A DNA stretch of 64,000 nt from Sphaerospermopsis torques-reginae ITEP-024. GTDB lineage: Bacteria; Cyanobacteriota; Cyanobacteriia; Cyanobacteriales; Nostocaceae. The stretch's first letter is position 1; each line of letters starts with the position of its first letter. The stretch lies in contig NZ_CP080598.1 of NCBI RefSeq assembly GCF_019598945.1, forward strand, positions 2,356,001 to 2,420,000, written 5' to 3'. The translations under genes were made by a program, and so were the position numbers. Shown piece by piece: positions 54,398-62,457 of the stretch. Under the pieces are notes generated by a model. The model was not told where the DNA came from. It did not search any database and worked only from the letters and a program-made list of their open reading frames with translations.

Positions 54398-55234
54398 ATG
54401 AGACGGGATACAATTTTTTATCAATTATTCAAACAATTTCCCAGTTTAATTTTTGAACTGGTAGACGAGAAACCACCCACAGCAGCAGAATATCAATTTG
54501 ATTCTATTGAAGTCAAAGAAACAGCATTTAGAATTGATGGAGTATTTTTACCTCCAGATCATGATAATCCGAAAATAGTATTTTTCGCCGAAGTGCAGTT
54601 TCAAGATGATCAAGATTTGTATCATCGGTTCTTTACGGAACTAATGATATTTCTCTATCGTAGTAAAGTGAGGTATGATAACTGGTATGGTGTGATAATT
54701 TTTCCATCCCGGAGTTTAGAACCATCTAATTACCAGATTCATGATGTATTGGTAGACAGTTACAAAGTTAAAAGAATCTATTTGGATGAGTTAGGAGATT
54801 TAGAAAACCAACCTTTAGGAATAGGGTTAATGTTATTAACTACAACTCCTGAAAGTAAAGCGGTAGAAGCGGCTAAATTTTTAATAGACAAAGCCAAAAA
54901 TACAGAGGTTGCGAATCTAGAACAACAAGCCATACTAGATTTAGTGACGAAGATAATTGTTTACAAGTTAACTAAATTGACTAGAGAGGAAATAGAAGCT
55001 ATGTTAATGCCAACCGAAGAACCTAGAGCAATTAGAGAATGGAAAGAAGATGCAGAAAGAAACCTTGTTATGCGACTATTAAACCGTCGTTTTGGTGCAG
55101 TTCCTCAAGAGTTATTACCAAAAATTGAAGGGTTAACTAGAGAACAAATAGAAACATTAGCTGAAGATTTGTTAGATTTTTCTGTAGTTACAGATTTGGA
55201 AAATTGGTTGGGACAAAATCAATCTAATCAATAA
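54398..55234 (+). CDS. Rpn-family/DUF2887-type putative nuclease-transposase
   Basis: 278 aa. N-terminal RRDTIFYQLFKQFPSLIFEL, then ETAFRIDGVFLPP and FFAEVQFQDDQDLYHRFFTE, where D-G-V and E-V-Q form the PD-(D/E)XK-like site. The C-terminal region (RNLVMRLLNRRFGAVPQELL, then LTREQIETLAEDLLDFS) is a DUF4351-like tail. Such proteins (Rpn, recombination-promoting nuclease) are widespread in cyanobacteria in many copies. GAGAAATAG precedes the ATG. No terminal repeats seen around it. Confidence 0.88.
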   Translation: MRRDTIFYQLFKQFPSLIFELVDEKPPTAAEYQFDSIEVKETAFRIDGVFLPPDHDNPKIVFFAEVQFQDDQDLYHRFFTELMIFLYRSKVRYDNWYGVIIFPSRSLEPSNYQIHDVLVDSYKVKRIYLDELGDLENQPLGIGLMLLTTTPESKAVEAAKFLIDKAKNTEVANLEQQAILDLVTKIIVYKLTKLTREEIEAMLMPTEEPRAIREWKEDAERNLVMRLLNRRFGAVPQELLPKIEGLTREQIETLAEDLLDFSVVTDLENWLGQNQSNQ

Positions 55235-55360
55235 AAATTATAGGTTAGGTTAAGCGACAGCGCAACCCAACAAAAACCTTCATCATTTTGTAAATGTTGG
55301 GTTTCCTTGCGTCAACCCAACCTACATACTGGTGACTGGTGACTGGGGAAGATTTTTAAA

Positions 55361-55417
55361 TATTACCAATTACCAATTACCAATTACCAATTACCAATTA
55401 CCAATTACCAATTACCA
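55361..55417. repeat. STRR heptamer array (ATTACCA) overlapping a gene end
   Basis: About eight ATTACCA heptamers. They include the last three codons and stop of the metallophosphoesterase gene ending at 55405, so its C-terminal Gly-Asn-Trp and stop codon are written in repeat sequence. Confidence 0.88.
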
Positions 55418-56514
55418 AGCAAAAGCTTACTGTTATTATCAATTGGGCTGGGATGTCCACTGTGAGTAATAGCACCGTATTTTTGAATGTAACGACGGAC
55501 TTCTAAAGGAAAGTTGGGATAGTCTATTACTCCATCCCCATCGGCGATAGTTGCCCAAAAATCTCGCAAATCTGGGGCTAGTTGTTGTGCATGTGCCAAT
55601 GGTAGATTTAGGGGGGGTAGGGTGAGTAATTTGATCAGGAAGGGGAAAGAGCGATCGCCCATCCATTGTTTTGATGATTCTTGCAAGTTGGGGAAATCTG
55701 GTACTGATTCCACACGATGAGAAACTATTTGTAACCATTCCTTACCTAGATGATCTCGTTCAAATTCTAAAACACGGTAAGGATGGGGATAACTAACTAA
55801 TGAACCAGTGGTAATATCATAGACTCCATCACCACAAGCTACATCTTGAACGTGCAAATGTCCGGTAAAGACTAATCTCACTCCATGTTTACGCAGTAAC
55901 TTTAAAAGTTCTGGGGCATTTTCTAGCATATAACGGTTTGCCATTGGATGATTTGATTGATCTGGCAAATGTTCGACAACGTTGTGATGCACCATCACCA
56001 AAACTAACTCATTGTTAATTTTTGCTAGTTCTGTTTCTAACCACTGAAACTGCTGCTGATCTAAACGCCCGATTTGTTTACCATGCTCATCAAAGGTGTT
56101 AGAATTTAAACCTATTAGCCGCACTCTGGGCAAGATTTGACAATTGTAGTAAGGTTGGTGTGGGTTTTCATAACCAAACTTGCGGTAATAATGGGGAAAA
56201 TCTGCAAAACCTATGGATTGCTCGTTTGCTGATAATACGGGAACATCATGATTACCAGGAATAACATACACCGGAAAAGGTAGTTGAGAAAGTCTGTTTG
56301 CTAACCACGCATGATTTTCTGGTTCACCGTGTTGGGTTAAGTCTCCGGGAATCAGCAGAAAGTCTAAATCAAGTTGTGTTAAATGTTCTAGTACACTTTC
56401 AAAGGCGGAAATACTTACTTCCACTAAATGAAATCGGTTAGGATGATCCCAAATTGTATGGGGTTGTGCAATGTGTAAGTCACTAACTATAGCAAAACGA
56501 AAGTTGATATCCAT
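55405..56514 (-). CDS. Calcineurin-like metallophosphoesterase
   Basis: 369 aa. The five blocks of the family are in order: FAIVSDLHIAQ, LLIPGDLTQHGEPENH, YVIPGNHDVP, LVMVHHNVVEHL and VFTGHLHVQD. Two-metal hydrolase of phosphoesters, close in layout to cAMP/cGMP phosphodiesterase (CpdA/Icc-like) proteins, with an extra C-terminal region of about 110 residues. Substrate unknown. The last codons lie within an STRR array. Confidence 0.92.
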   Translation of the reverse strand: MDINFRFAIVSDLHIAQPHTIWDHPNRFHLVEVSISAFESVLEHLTQLDLDFLLIPGDLTQHGEPENHAWLANRLSQLPFPVYVIPGNHDVPVLSANEQSIGFADFPHYYRKFGYENPHQPYYNCQILPRVRLIGLNSNTFDEHGKQIGRLDQQQFQWLETELAKINNELVLVMVHHNVVEHLPDQSNHPMANRYMLENAPELLKLLRKHGVRLVFTGHLHVQDVACGDGVYDITTGSLVSYPHPYRVLEFERDHLGKEWLQIVSHRVESVPDFPNLQESSKQWMGDRSFPFLIKLLTLPPLNLPLAHAQQLAPDLRDFWATIADGDGVIDYPNFPLEVRRYIQKYGAITHSGHPSPIDNNSKLLLGNW

Positions 56515-56761
56515 TGATTTAAAAAAATGTTAAAAGCAGGAGTCAGGAGTGAGAACGTTTGATAAATCAGAATTATCAAATATATATTGTTGACCTATGG
56601 CGTGGCTTATGTTTGATCATTAATTAATACCTGAATGATGATCTCTTTTTTTAAAGTATACCTTTTGCTTTGTCTGACTGCGTGATAACAGTTAGACTTA
56701 ATATTTGTATACATTTATGTTGAGATTTTTTACTTGAATTTTGGTTACAGGAGTATTTATT

Positions 56762-57397
56762 ATGGCTGTGATTCGAGTTCGTCAGCACGTTAACCCATTA
56801 GCAAGAAAATTTCAAACCCCTGTTGATCCCCCAGCATGGGAAAAAATCTATGCACAATATCAGCAACCCTTACATTTAGATATTGGATGTGCGAGGGGTA
56901 GGTTTTTATTACAGATGGCACAGGTAGAAACAAACTGGAATTTTTTGGGTTTGGAAATTAGAGAACCTTTAGTTATAGAAGCAAATAGGATAGTTTCTGA
57001 GTTGGGTTTAACTAATTTACATTATTTATTTTGTAATGTGAATAATTCTTTGAGTCCAATTTTATCTACTTTACAACCAGGGATTTTACAACGGGTGACA
57101 ATTCAATTTCCTGATCCTTGGTTTAAAAGTCGTCATGCTAAACGTAGGGTGGTACAACCAGAATTAGTTGAAGATTTAGCTAAATATATGGCTGTGGGTG
57201 GGGTGGTATTTTTGCAATCTGATCAGGAATTTATTGCTGTGGAAATGTGCGATCGCTTCCAAGAAAATCCAGCATTTGCAAAAATGGGAACGGAAAAATG
57301 GTTAGCAGAAAATCCGCTTCCTGTGCCTACAGAAAGGGAAATTGCCACACAAAATAAAGGTGAACCAGTTTATCGAGCAATGTTTGTAAAGCGTTAA
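56762..57397 (+). CDS. trmB: tRNA (guanine-N7-)-methyltransferase
   Basis: 211 aa from the ATG at 56762, which has AGGAG about 10 nt upstream; the upstream frame start (56741) lacks one. SAM site [18 protein letters not shown], then [18 protein letters not shown], and the signature [20 protein letters not shown], followed by FLQSDQEF. Makes m7G46 in tRNA. Complete. Confidence 0.94.
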   Translation: MAVIRVRQHVNPLARKFQTPVDPPAWEKIYAQYQQPLHLDIGCARGRFLLQMAQVETNWNFLGLEIREPLVIEANRIVSELGLTNLHYLFCNVNNSLSPILSTLQPGILQRVTIQFPDPWFKSRHAKRRVVQPELVEDLAKYMAVGGVVFLQSDQEFIAVEMCDRFQENPAFAKMGTEKWLAENPLPVPTEREIATQNKGEPVYRAMFVKR

Positions 57398-57802
57398 ATA
57401 AGATCGCAAAATTTGTAAATTAAAATTAATTGGCAGGTGGTGGAATTTAAATTGACTCAGGGAAAGATTTTGCCTTATCCTGGTTTTTTGTAGGTTGTTC
57501 AGGTTTTATCAATTGCAAATTCGGGACATAACTATAACAATTTTGTCACTTTTTTCTGGGCTATAATTCCGTATTTTGTCCGTTTATTTGTATATTGTGT
57601 GACTTCAAGCCTTAATTGCGGCTGTTTTATGTAATATATCGTTACAATTGCGTAAATTGTAGTGACAAAGCTGTAACTATTTTGTCAATTTTATTTTGGG
57701 AAAATATCTAGACATAAGTGTTTTAGTTTCATACACTGCTATCAATCGAGGTTTTAAACCTTGGGTTTGATTGTTCAAGAAATAAATGGAGGAACAACTC
57801 TA
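57398..57802. promoter_or_regulatory. Upstream region of the Cys/Trp-rich precursor gene
   Basis: 405 bp without a gene. Short direct repeats of the TGACAAAG/TGTCACTT type occur (about 57545, 57660), and GTAGTGACAAAGCTGTAAC is at about 57659. It is the likely promoter region of the precursor gene; no firm -10/-35 assigned. Confidence 0.35.
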
Positions 57803-57973
57803 ATGGCTGATGTTAAGATTACTAACCTAAAAACTGATTCCGAAATTATATACCTCAAAGCCGAAGCTGAAAAGGGTAATCCCGAAGCCATTGTTGCTTT
57901 TAAGTCTCTGCGTGGTGGTCTTGCTTGTTGTTGTTGGTGGAAATGTTCTGGTGGAACTTTGATTTCACTTTAA
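57803..57973 (+). CDS. Double-glycine leader RiPP/bacteriocin precursor with CCCWWKC core (56 aa)
   Basis: 56 aa from the ATG at 57803, 9 nt after GGAGGA; a longer upstream frame starts at 57761 but lacks such a site. The leader MADVKITNLKTDSEIIYLKA continues helical and acidic (EAEKGNPEAIVAFKSL) and ends R-G-G at residues 37-39. The 17-residue core is LACCCWWKCSGGTLISL: four Cys, two Trp, and Ser/Thr. Gly-Gly leaders are cut by C39 peptidase ABC transporters, and an HlyB/HlyD-type exporter lies 3-6 kb downstream. A terminator follows at once. I know no named family for it. Confidence 0.75.
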   Translation: MADVKITNLKTDSEIIYLKAEAEKGNPEAIVAFKSLRGGLACCCWWKCSGGTLISL

Positions 57974-58011
57974 TTGAATACTTCCTACATTAATCGCTAA
58001 GATTAAACCCT

Positions 58012-58035
58012 GGAGACGTTATCTAGAACGTCTCC
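58012..58035 (+). terminator. Terminator of the CCCWWKC precursor gene
   Basis: GGAGACGTT (58012-58020) pairs with AACGTCTCC (58027-58035), a 9-bp GC-rich stem with a 6-nt loop, 39 bp after the stop, followed by AAAAATTCATGGTTTTTT. The precursor is thus probably transcribed alone. Confidence 0.8.
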
Positions 58036-58191
58036 AAAAATTCATGGTTTTTTTAGCAACTGCATCTCTTTATCATTCGTTTTGATGTTTTTCCTCTTTA
58101 ATTAATCACCGCTAGATTAAAAAAGTTAAATCAGCAGAGTATTCTCAAGGAAAATTATATCTAATGTGCTTGAATTAAGGATTACAAAACT

Positions 58192-59535
58192 ATGTTTATA
58201 CCTTCACTCAATGATTCTTTCATTACTTGGATAAATCGCCCATATTTAGACATGGGAGATGTTAATACTGCTCCTTGGCACGTATATGGAATAAGTTACG
58301 CCTATTCTCAAATGGTTGGAAATACTATTATAGGTGCTCCTGTTACTCTTATTCACCCTATCTCATTTAGAGAATCATTAATTAGAGAATATCGCCTATT
58401 TAAATATCAAGTTACTAACCCACTTGATCTTGCTGATGAATTAAGAACTGAACGGTGGAATACTTTATGTGATTATTTAACTAATTACCAAGAATTGGCT
58501 CCTATTATTCAAAGCCGAGTTATTAGTCTTTTATCTAGTTTATGCCTTCATAAAGCGGTTTTACAATATGTGCCACAACTATGTGAGTCAGATATTGCCA
58601 GCAGTAATATTTTGGCTAATTTAGCTTTGCAACGAGCTATATCAAATCTAATGATACAGCCTGATGCTGGTAACTTAGATAATATTAAAGAATTTGAGAC
58701 AATTGCTAAGCAAGCTCCTTTAGATAGTCATGAGCGATTTGGCAGTGCAAATAGTCTAGTAGCATTATATGCTAAAACCTTTAGAAATTTGAAAGCTACT
58801 GAGTATTGGGTAAATGAAACTAGTAAGACGCTAGATCATTTGAAACCTTTACTTAATAATTTTGAGCAGAAACGCTTACAAAGTGTCTATATTCGTGCGG
58901 CCGTTTTTGTTCACCTGTTGCAAGGAGATAAACAAGAAGTTGTTCAACAGATGAATTTATGTCAGTCTCTTGCGGAAGAATTGACTGAAGAAAGTACAAA
59001 TGATCAAGAACGAATGCTTGCTCATGAAAATTTGACTACCGTATTTGAAAGTCGTGTTAAGGAAGCATCATGGCTAGGAAATTTTGAACTTGCTGAAGAA
59101 AGATCACAGAAAATGGTTCAAATGGAACCATTGTATTCTAAGTACCACCTTCAATTGGGAGAAATTTTAATTAACCAAAGTAAATTTGAGGAAGCCGCCA
59201 AGATATATCGTTCTGCTGCTCGACTTGGACCTCCAGGAACAGCAATTGCTTGGTTTATGGCTGGTCAGTGCCATGAGAAACTCGGTGATATAGATATTGC
59301 CTGTGATTGCTACTTAGCCTCGGTAGAGATGGATGAACTTGCTATATCAGCAGTCGAGCGACTCCATAAATTAGCCCATTATTTGAGAAATTCGGCGTTG
59401 GTTAAATGGAGTGAGATGCGTTTACTGGAGTTAAAAAAAGCCGAGAAACTATATGATCAAGTACAAAAGTCCCAAACTACTTATATTCCAGAAGCTGCTT
59501 CTGGGTTAAAAATGGCTGGGCAAGTTGTTAGATGA
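58192..59535 (+). CDS. TPR-repeat protein next to the precursor gene
   Basis: 447 aa. The first 60 residues are unusual (SFITWINRPYLDMGDVNTAP and a small hydrophobic block AYSQMVGNTIIGAPVTLIHP). From about 120 on it is helical, and the region around 300-400 shows clear tetratricopeptide repeats (YHLQLGEILINQSKFEEAAK, IYRSAARLGPPGTAIAWFMA, GQCHEKLGDIDIACDCYLAS). TPR proteins are scaffolds; here the location between precursor and export genes suggests a helper for precursor handling, but this is a guess. A hairpin (59548-59574, TTCCCATATT/AATATGGGAA) follows the stop. Confidence 0.75.
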   Translation: MFIPSLNDSFITWINRPYLDMGDVNTAPWHVYGISYAYSQMVGNTIIGAPVTLIHPISFRESLIREYRLFKYQVTNPLDLADELRTERWNTLCDYLTNYQELAPIIQSRVISLLSSLCLHKAVLQYVPQLCESDIASSNILANLALQRAISNLMIQPDAGNLDNIKEFETIAKQAPLDSHERFGSANSLVALYAKTFRNLKATEYWVNETSKTLDHLKPLLNNFEQKRLQSVYIRAAVFVHLLQGDKQEVVQQMNLCQSLAEELTEESTNDQERMLAHENLTTVFESRVKEASWLGNFELAEERSQKMVQMEPLYSKYHLQLGEILINQSKFEEAAKIYRSAARLGPPGTAIAWFMAGQCHEKLGDIDIACDCYLASVEMDELAISAVERLHKLAHYLRNSALVKWSEMRLLELKKAEKLYDQVQKSQTTYIPEAASGLKMAGQVVR

Positions 59536-59700
59536 TCCGATAATTAATTCCCATATTCATACTCAATATGGGAATGAGAATTAACGAGAATAGTGTTGCA
59601 TGTTTGTTTGTAGTATGAATAAAGCTCTAGCAACCTTGGCTGTAACTTTCATCAACGCCACGATAACTAATGGCAGCAAGAAATCAAGACATTTCCATTG

Positions 59701-60432
59701 TCATTTATGGATTATTTTTACTACTTCAGCCTGTTTGTGTATCCACTCACCAAGTAACTCAGTACCAATTTGAAGATGTAACTCATCATTCAATTCCGGC
59801 TTTATAATCTCCTCCACAAAAATCAAACGCACACCCTTAGCTGTAATAATAGGTTTAATCACCTGGGGGGGATTGGCTGCAAATACAGCAGCAGATATTT
59901 CTGGCTTTAAATCCTGGCGACGCAATACACCCAAATATCCCCCTTTCCGCCGCAATTCTACATCCTGAATATATTGGTGCGCCACATCATAAAAACTCAT
60001 CTCCCCTTCTTTAATGGCGTAAAAAAGTTCTATCGCTAAATCTTCATCTTCTAACACCACTTCATACATCACCACACCAGCATAATTTAGCTGGTTCTCA
60101 AAGAAATACGGCTCGATTTTATCGGCAAATAAATGTTGAGTTAACTTACCACTAATTAAGTTTGTATATATAATCTCTTCAAAATCATCTACAGATAAAC
60201 CATGCTTCTCTAACCATTTATAAGTATCCTCAGCACTGGTGAGTTTATTTGTTAAGCGCAAAAAATCCGCTGCTTTTTGTAATTCTTCAACTTCTACTTT
60301 GATTCCCGCTTCCTCAGCCGCTGCTAAGATAATCTTACGGCTGACAATCTGCTCTACTAGCTCAGGAATTTGCAGGGAAAGCTTGACTTGTTGAAAAATA
60401 TCTTCTTTAGTGATTGTGATAGGTTGTGACAT
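59701..60432 (-). CDS. Parvulin-type peptidyl-prolyl isomerase (SurA/PrsA-like)
   Basis: 243 aa, no signal peptide. N-terminal SurA-like helical region (ITITKEDIFQQVKLSLQIPE), then the parvulin domain (VMYEVVLEDEDLAIELFYAI, FYDVAHQYIQDVELRRKGGY, LGVLRRQDLKPEISAAVFAA, ITAKGVRLIFVEEII). In cyanobacteria such genes regularly accompany HlyB/HlyD-type exporters with double-glycine precursors, as here. It is the third gene of the minus-strand export operon, 438 bp after the HlyD gene because of an inserted repeat. Confidence 0.88.
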   Translation of the reverse strand: MSQPITITKEDIFQQVKLSLQIPELVEQIVSRKIILAAAEEAGIKVEVEELQKAADFLRLTNKLTSAEDTYKWLEKHGLSVDDFEEIIYTNLISGKLTQHLFADKIEPYFFENQLNYAGVVMYEVVLEDEDLAIELFYAIKEGEMSFYDVAHQYIQDVELRRKGGYLGVLRRQDLKPEISAAVFAANPPQVIKPIITAKGVRLIFVEEIIKPELNDELHLQIGTELLGEWIHKQAEVVKIIHK

Positions 60433-60462
60433 GATGCGCTCCTTAAATTAGATGAAATTTCA

Positions 60463-60835
60463 GAGAATGTTGGTAAAAGATAAACTCGTATTGAGATACC
60501 CCTAAATCCCCCTTTTTAAGGGGGACTTTGATTAGAGTTATCCCCTTATTAAAAAGGACTTTAATTAACGTCAGTTCAATTAACCTCTCCCCAACCCCTC
60601 TCCGACGCGGAGAGGGGCAGTTTAACACTTAATTGGCAATATAAGATTATGTTTTTAAGCCTCTCTCCTTTTAGGGGAGAGGTTTGGAGAGGGGTTTTAT
60701 CAATTTTGTCGAACTCACGTTTAATTACAGTTATTCCCTTATTAATAAGGACTTTGATTACAGTTCCCCCCTTATTAAGGGGGGCTAGGGGGGATCTCAA
60801 GATTTTTGACAGATGAGGACTTTTAAAACATCCTC
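60463..60835. mobile_element. MITE family B-like element inside the export operon
   Basis: The right end ACTTTTAAAACATCCTC (60819-60835) is that of MITE B. A degraded partner, GAGAATGTTGGTAAAAG, begins at 60463. The interior has several CCCCTTATTAA/TTAAGGGGGG palindromes and an AGAGGGGCAGTTTAACA segment, arranged as a larger, composite version (373 bp) of the copies at 34672 and 40439. Flanks TCA and TGA do not match, so the left border is uncertain. Confidence 0.5.
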
Positions 60836-60870
60836 TGAGAACGTGAAAAATACAACAAAAAATGAAATGT

Positions 60871-62394
60871 CTACAACTTGACACCCCCCTGCTGTAACTG
60901 CTTAAAGGGATCAAGTATAAAATCAATAATCCGACGCTGACGCACAATTACCTCAGCCGTTGCTGTATCCCCAGGATTCAAAGGTATACATTTCTTCTGA
61001 GAAGGAATACAATCTTGATTAATGGCAATTTCTAAATTGTAAGCTGCTACTTTGCCATTAGGTGTATCCATTTCTGTGGTAGTAGGAGAAATCTCTATTA
61101 ATTCACCAGAAATAACTCCATAGTCTTGGAAAGGATAGGCATCAAATTTGAGTTTTACTGGTAATCCCTTGCGTAAAGAACCACTCTCAGTTGTGGCCAT
61201 TTGCGCTCTAACTATTAAAGGAGAACCTATAGGAGCGATTTCTGCAACCATTGTACCGGGCTGGACTACAGAACCTGCTTTTTCAATTGGCAACTGAAAT
61301 AAAGTACCACTAATGTTGGCTTTTAAAACTCGTTGATTAATTTGAAATTCTAAAGACTGAATTTGGTTCTTTGTTTGAGCAATTTCTGCATTGAGGGTAG
61401 TAATTTCAGTGTCTATGTTTTTTAGTTGTTCCTCGGTTTTTAGTACCGCCAATTTACCAGAATGTGTCAATGTTTTGTAACCATTTTCTTGTTCATTGAG
61501 CCGTAATTGAGCCTGTTGAATATCTGCATTAAATTGGCGAATAGTGCGTTGATAACTACTTTGTTGTTCTGCTAACCTTAACTTAGCTTGTTGAATTTCT
61601 GACTTACTTTGTTTATACAATCTTTTTTGTTCTTGAGCTATATCTTGCTTTTCTACAACGGTAGTTTCTGGGATAACTCCTTGTTTCCACAACTGATGAT
61701 ACCGATTAACTTCCCGTTGGCTACTTGCTAAACGACTTGCGATTAATGTGTAAGCCGTTTTACTGTATTCAACACTTTGCTTTGCTTGATTGACTTGGGA
61801 TAATTTTTCCTCTTTCTGTAAATTAGATGCACTTTTAATTGCATTCAAATTTACTTTTGCTTGGTTGATTTGAGACAGTTTCTCTAACTCTTGAGATTGA
61901 TTTTGTTGTCGCTGAGTTGCCAAAGTTAGGGTTAACTGATTCTGCAATAACTTTAACTGTGCTAACCTATTTAATTGGCCTTCCAATCGGTTTTTTCCTT
62001 GTTGTAACTCAGCTTTAACTAATTCTGATTCTAGTACCAACAAAGTCTGTCCAGCTTTTACTACATCACCTACTTTGACTTGAATTTCCGCCACGGTTCC
62101 AGCAACAGGTGCATCTAGTCTGACTGTTTTACCTTGGGGTTCTAATCTTCCTCTAGCTACACCTGTTTCATCTACCCGCGACAACATCGCCCAGGGCAAA
62201 ATTATAGATACAAACACAATCAGGAAGTATAGTAATCCTCTTGTCCAAACTTGAGGTAAGCTATCAAGTAGGTCTTTGGTAGTATGAGACCAATCATCGG
62301 TGGTAATAGCTGGAGTTTGGACGGTGAGAACTTCTTGATCAAGTTCATCTGAATAAGATTGGTTTTTGAAGTTGTGATTTAAAGTTTGTGGCAT
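60871..62394 (-). CDS. HlyD-family membrane fusion protein
   Basis: 507 aa from the ATG at 62394 (GAGGGTAATC just before it; a TTG four codons upstream is less likely). One N-terminal membrane helix (RGLLYFLIVFVSIILPWAML), lipoyl-like half motifs (VKVGDVVKAGQTLLVLESEL; NISGTLFQLPIEKAGSVVQP), a very long coiled coil (about residues 135-350) and a C-terminal beta domain. It is the periplasmic adaptor of type I / C39 ABC exporters, 63 bp after the ABC gene. Confidence 0.94.
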   Translation of the reverse strand: MPQTLNHNFKNQSYSDELDQEVLTVQTPAITTDDWSHTTKDLLDSLPQVWTRGLLYFLIVFVSIILPWAMLSRVDETGVARGRLEPQGKTVRLDAPVAGTVAEIQVKVGDVVKAGQTLLVLESELVKAELQQGKNRLEGQLNRLAQLKLLQNQLTLTLATQRQQNQSQELEKLSQINQAKVNLNAIKSASNLQKEEKLSQVNQAKQSVEYSKTAYTLIASRLASSQREVNRYHQLWKQGVIPETTVVEKQDIAQEQKRLYKQSKSEIQQAKLRLAEQQSSYQRTIRQFNADIQQAQLRLNEQENGYKTLTHSGKLAVLKTEEQLKNIDTEITTLNAEIAQTKNQIQSLEFQINQRVLKANISGTLFQLPIEKAGSVVQPGTMVAEIAPIGSPLIVRAQMATTESGSLRKGLPVKLKFDAYPFQDYGVISGELIEISPTTTEMDTPNGKVAAYNLEIAINQDCIPSQKKCIPLNPGDTATAEVIVRQRRIIDFILDPFKQLQQGGVKL

Positions 62395-62457
62395 GATTAC
62401 CCTCAATAATTAAATGAAGTATTAAATGTGAACTATTAAGTCAAAAGTGGAATGTGA

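Noticed and set aside
59616-59780. Plus-strand frame starting MNKALATLAV
   Set aside because: It overlaps the isomerase gene end on the other strand and has no ribosome site.
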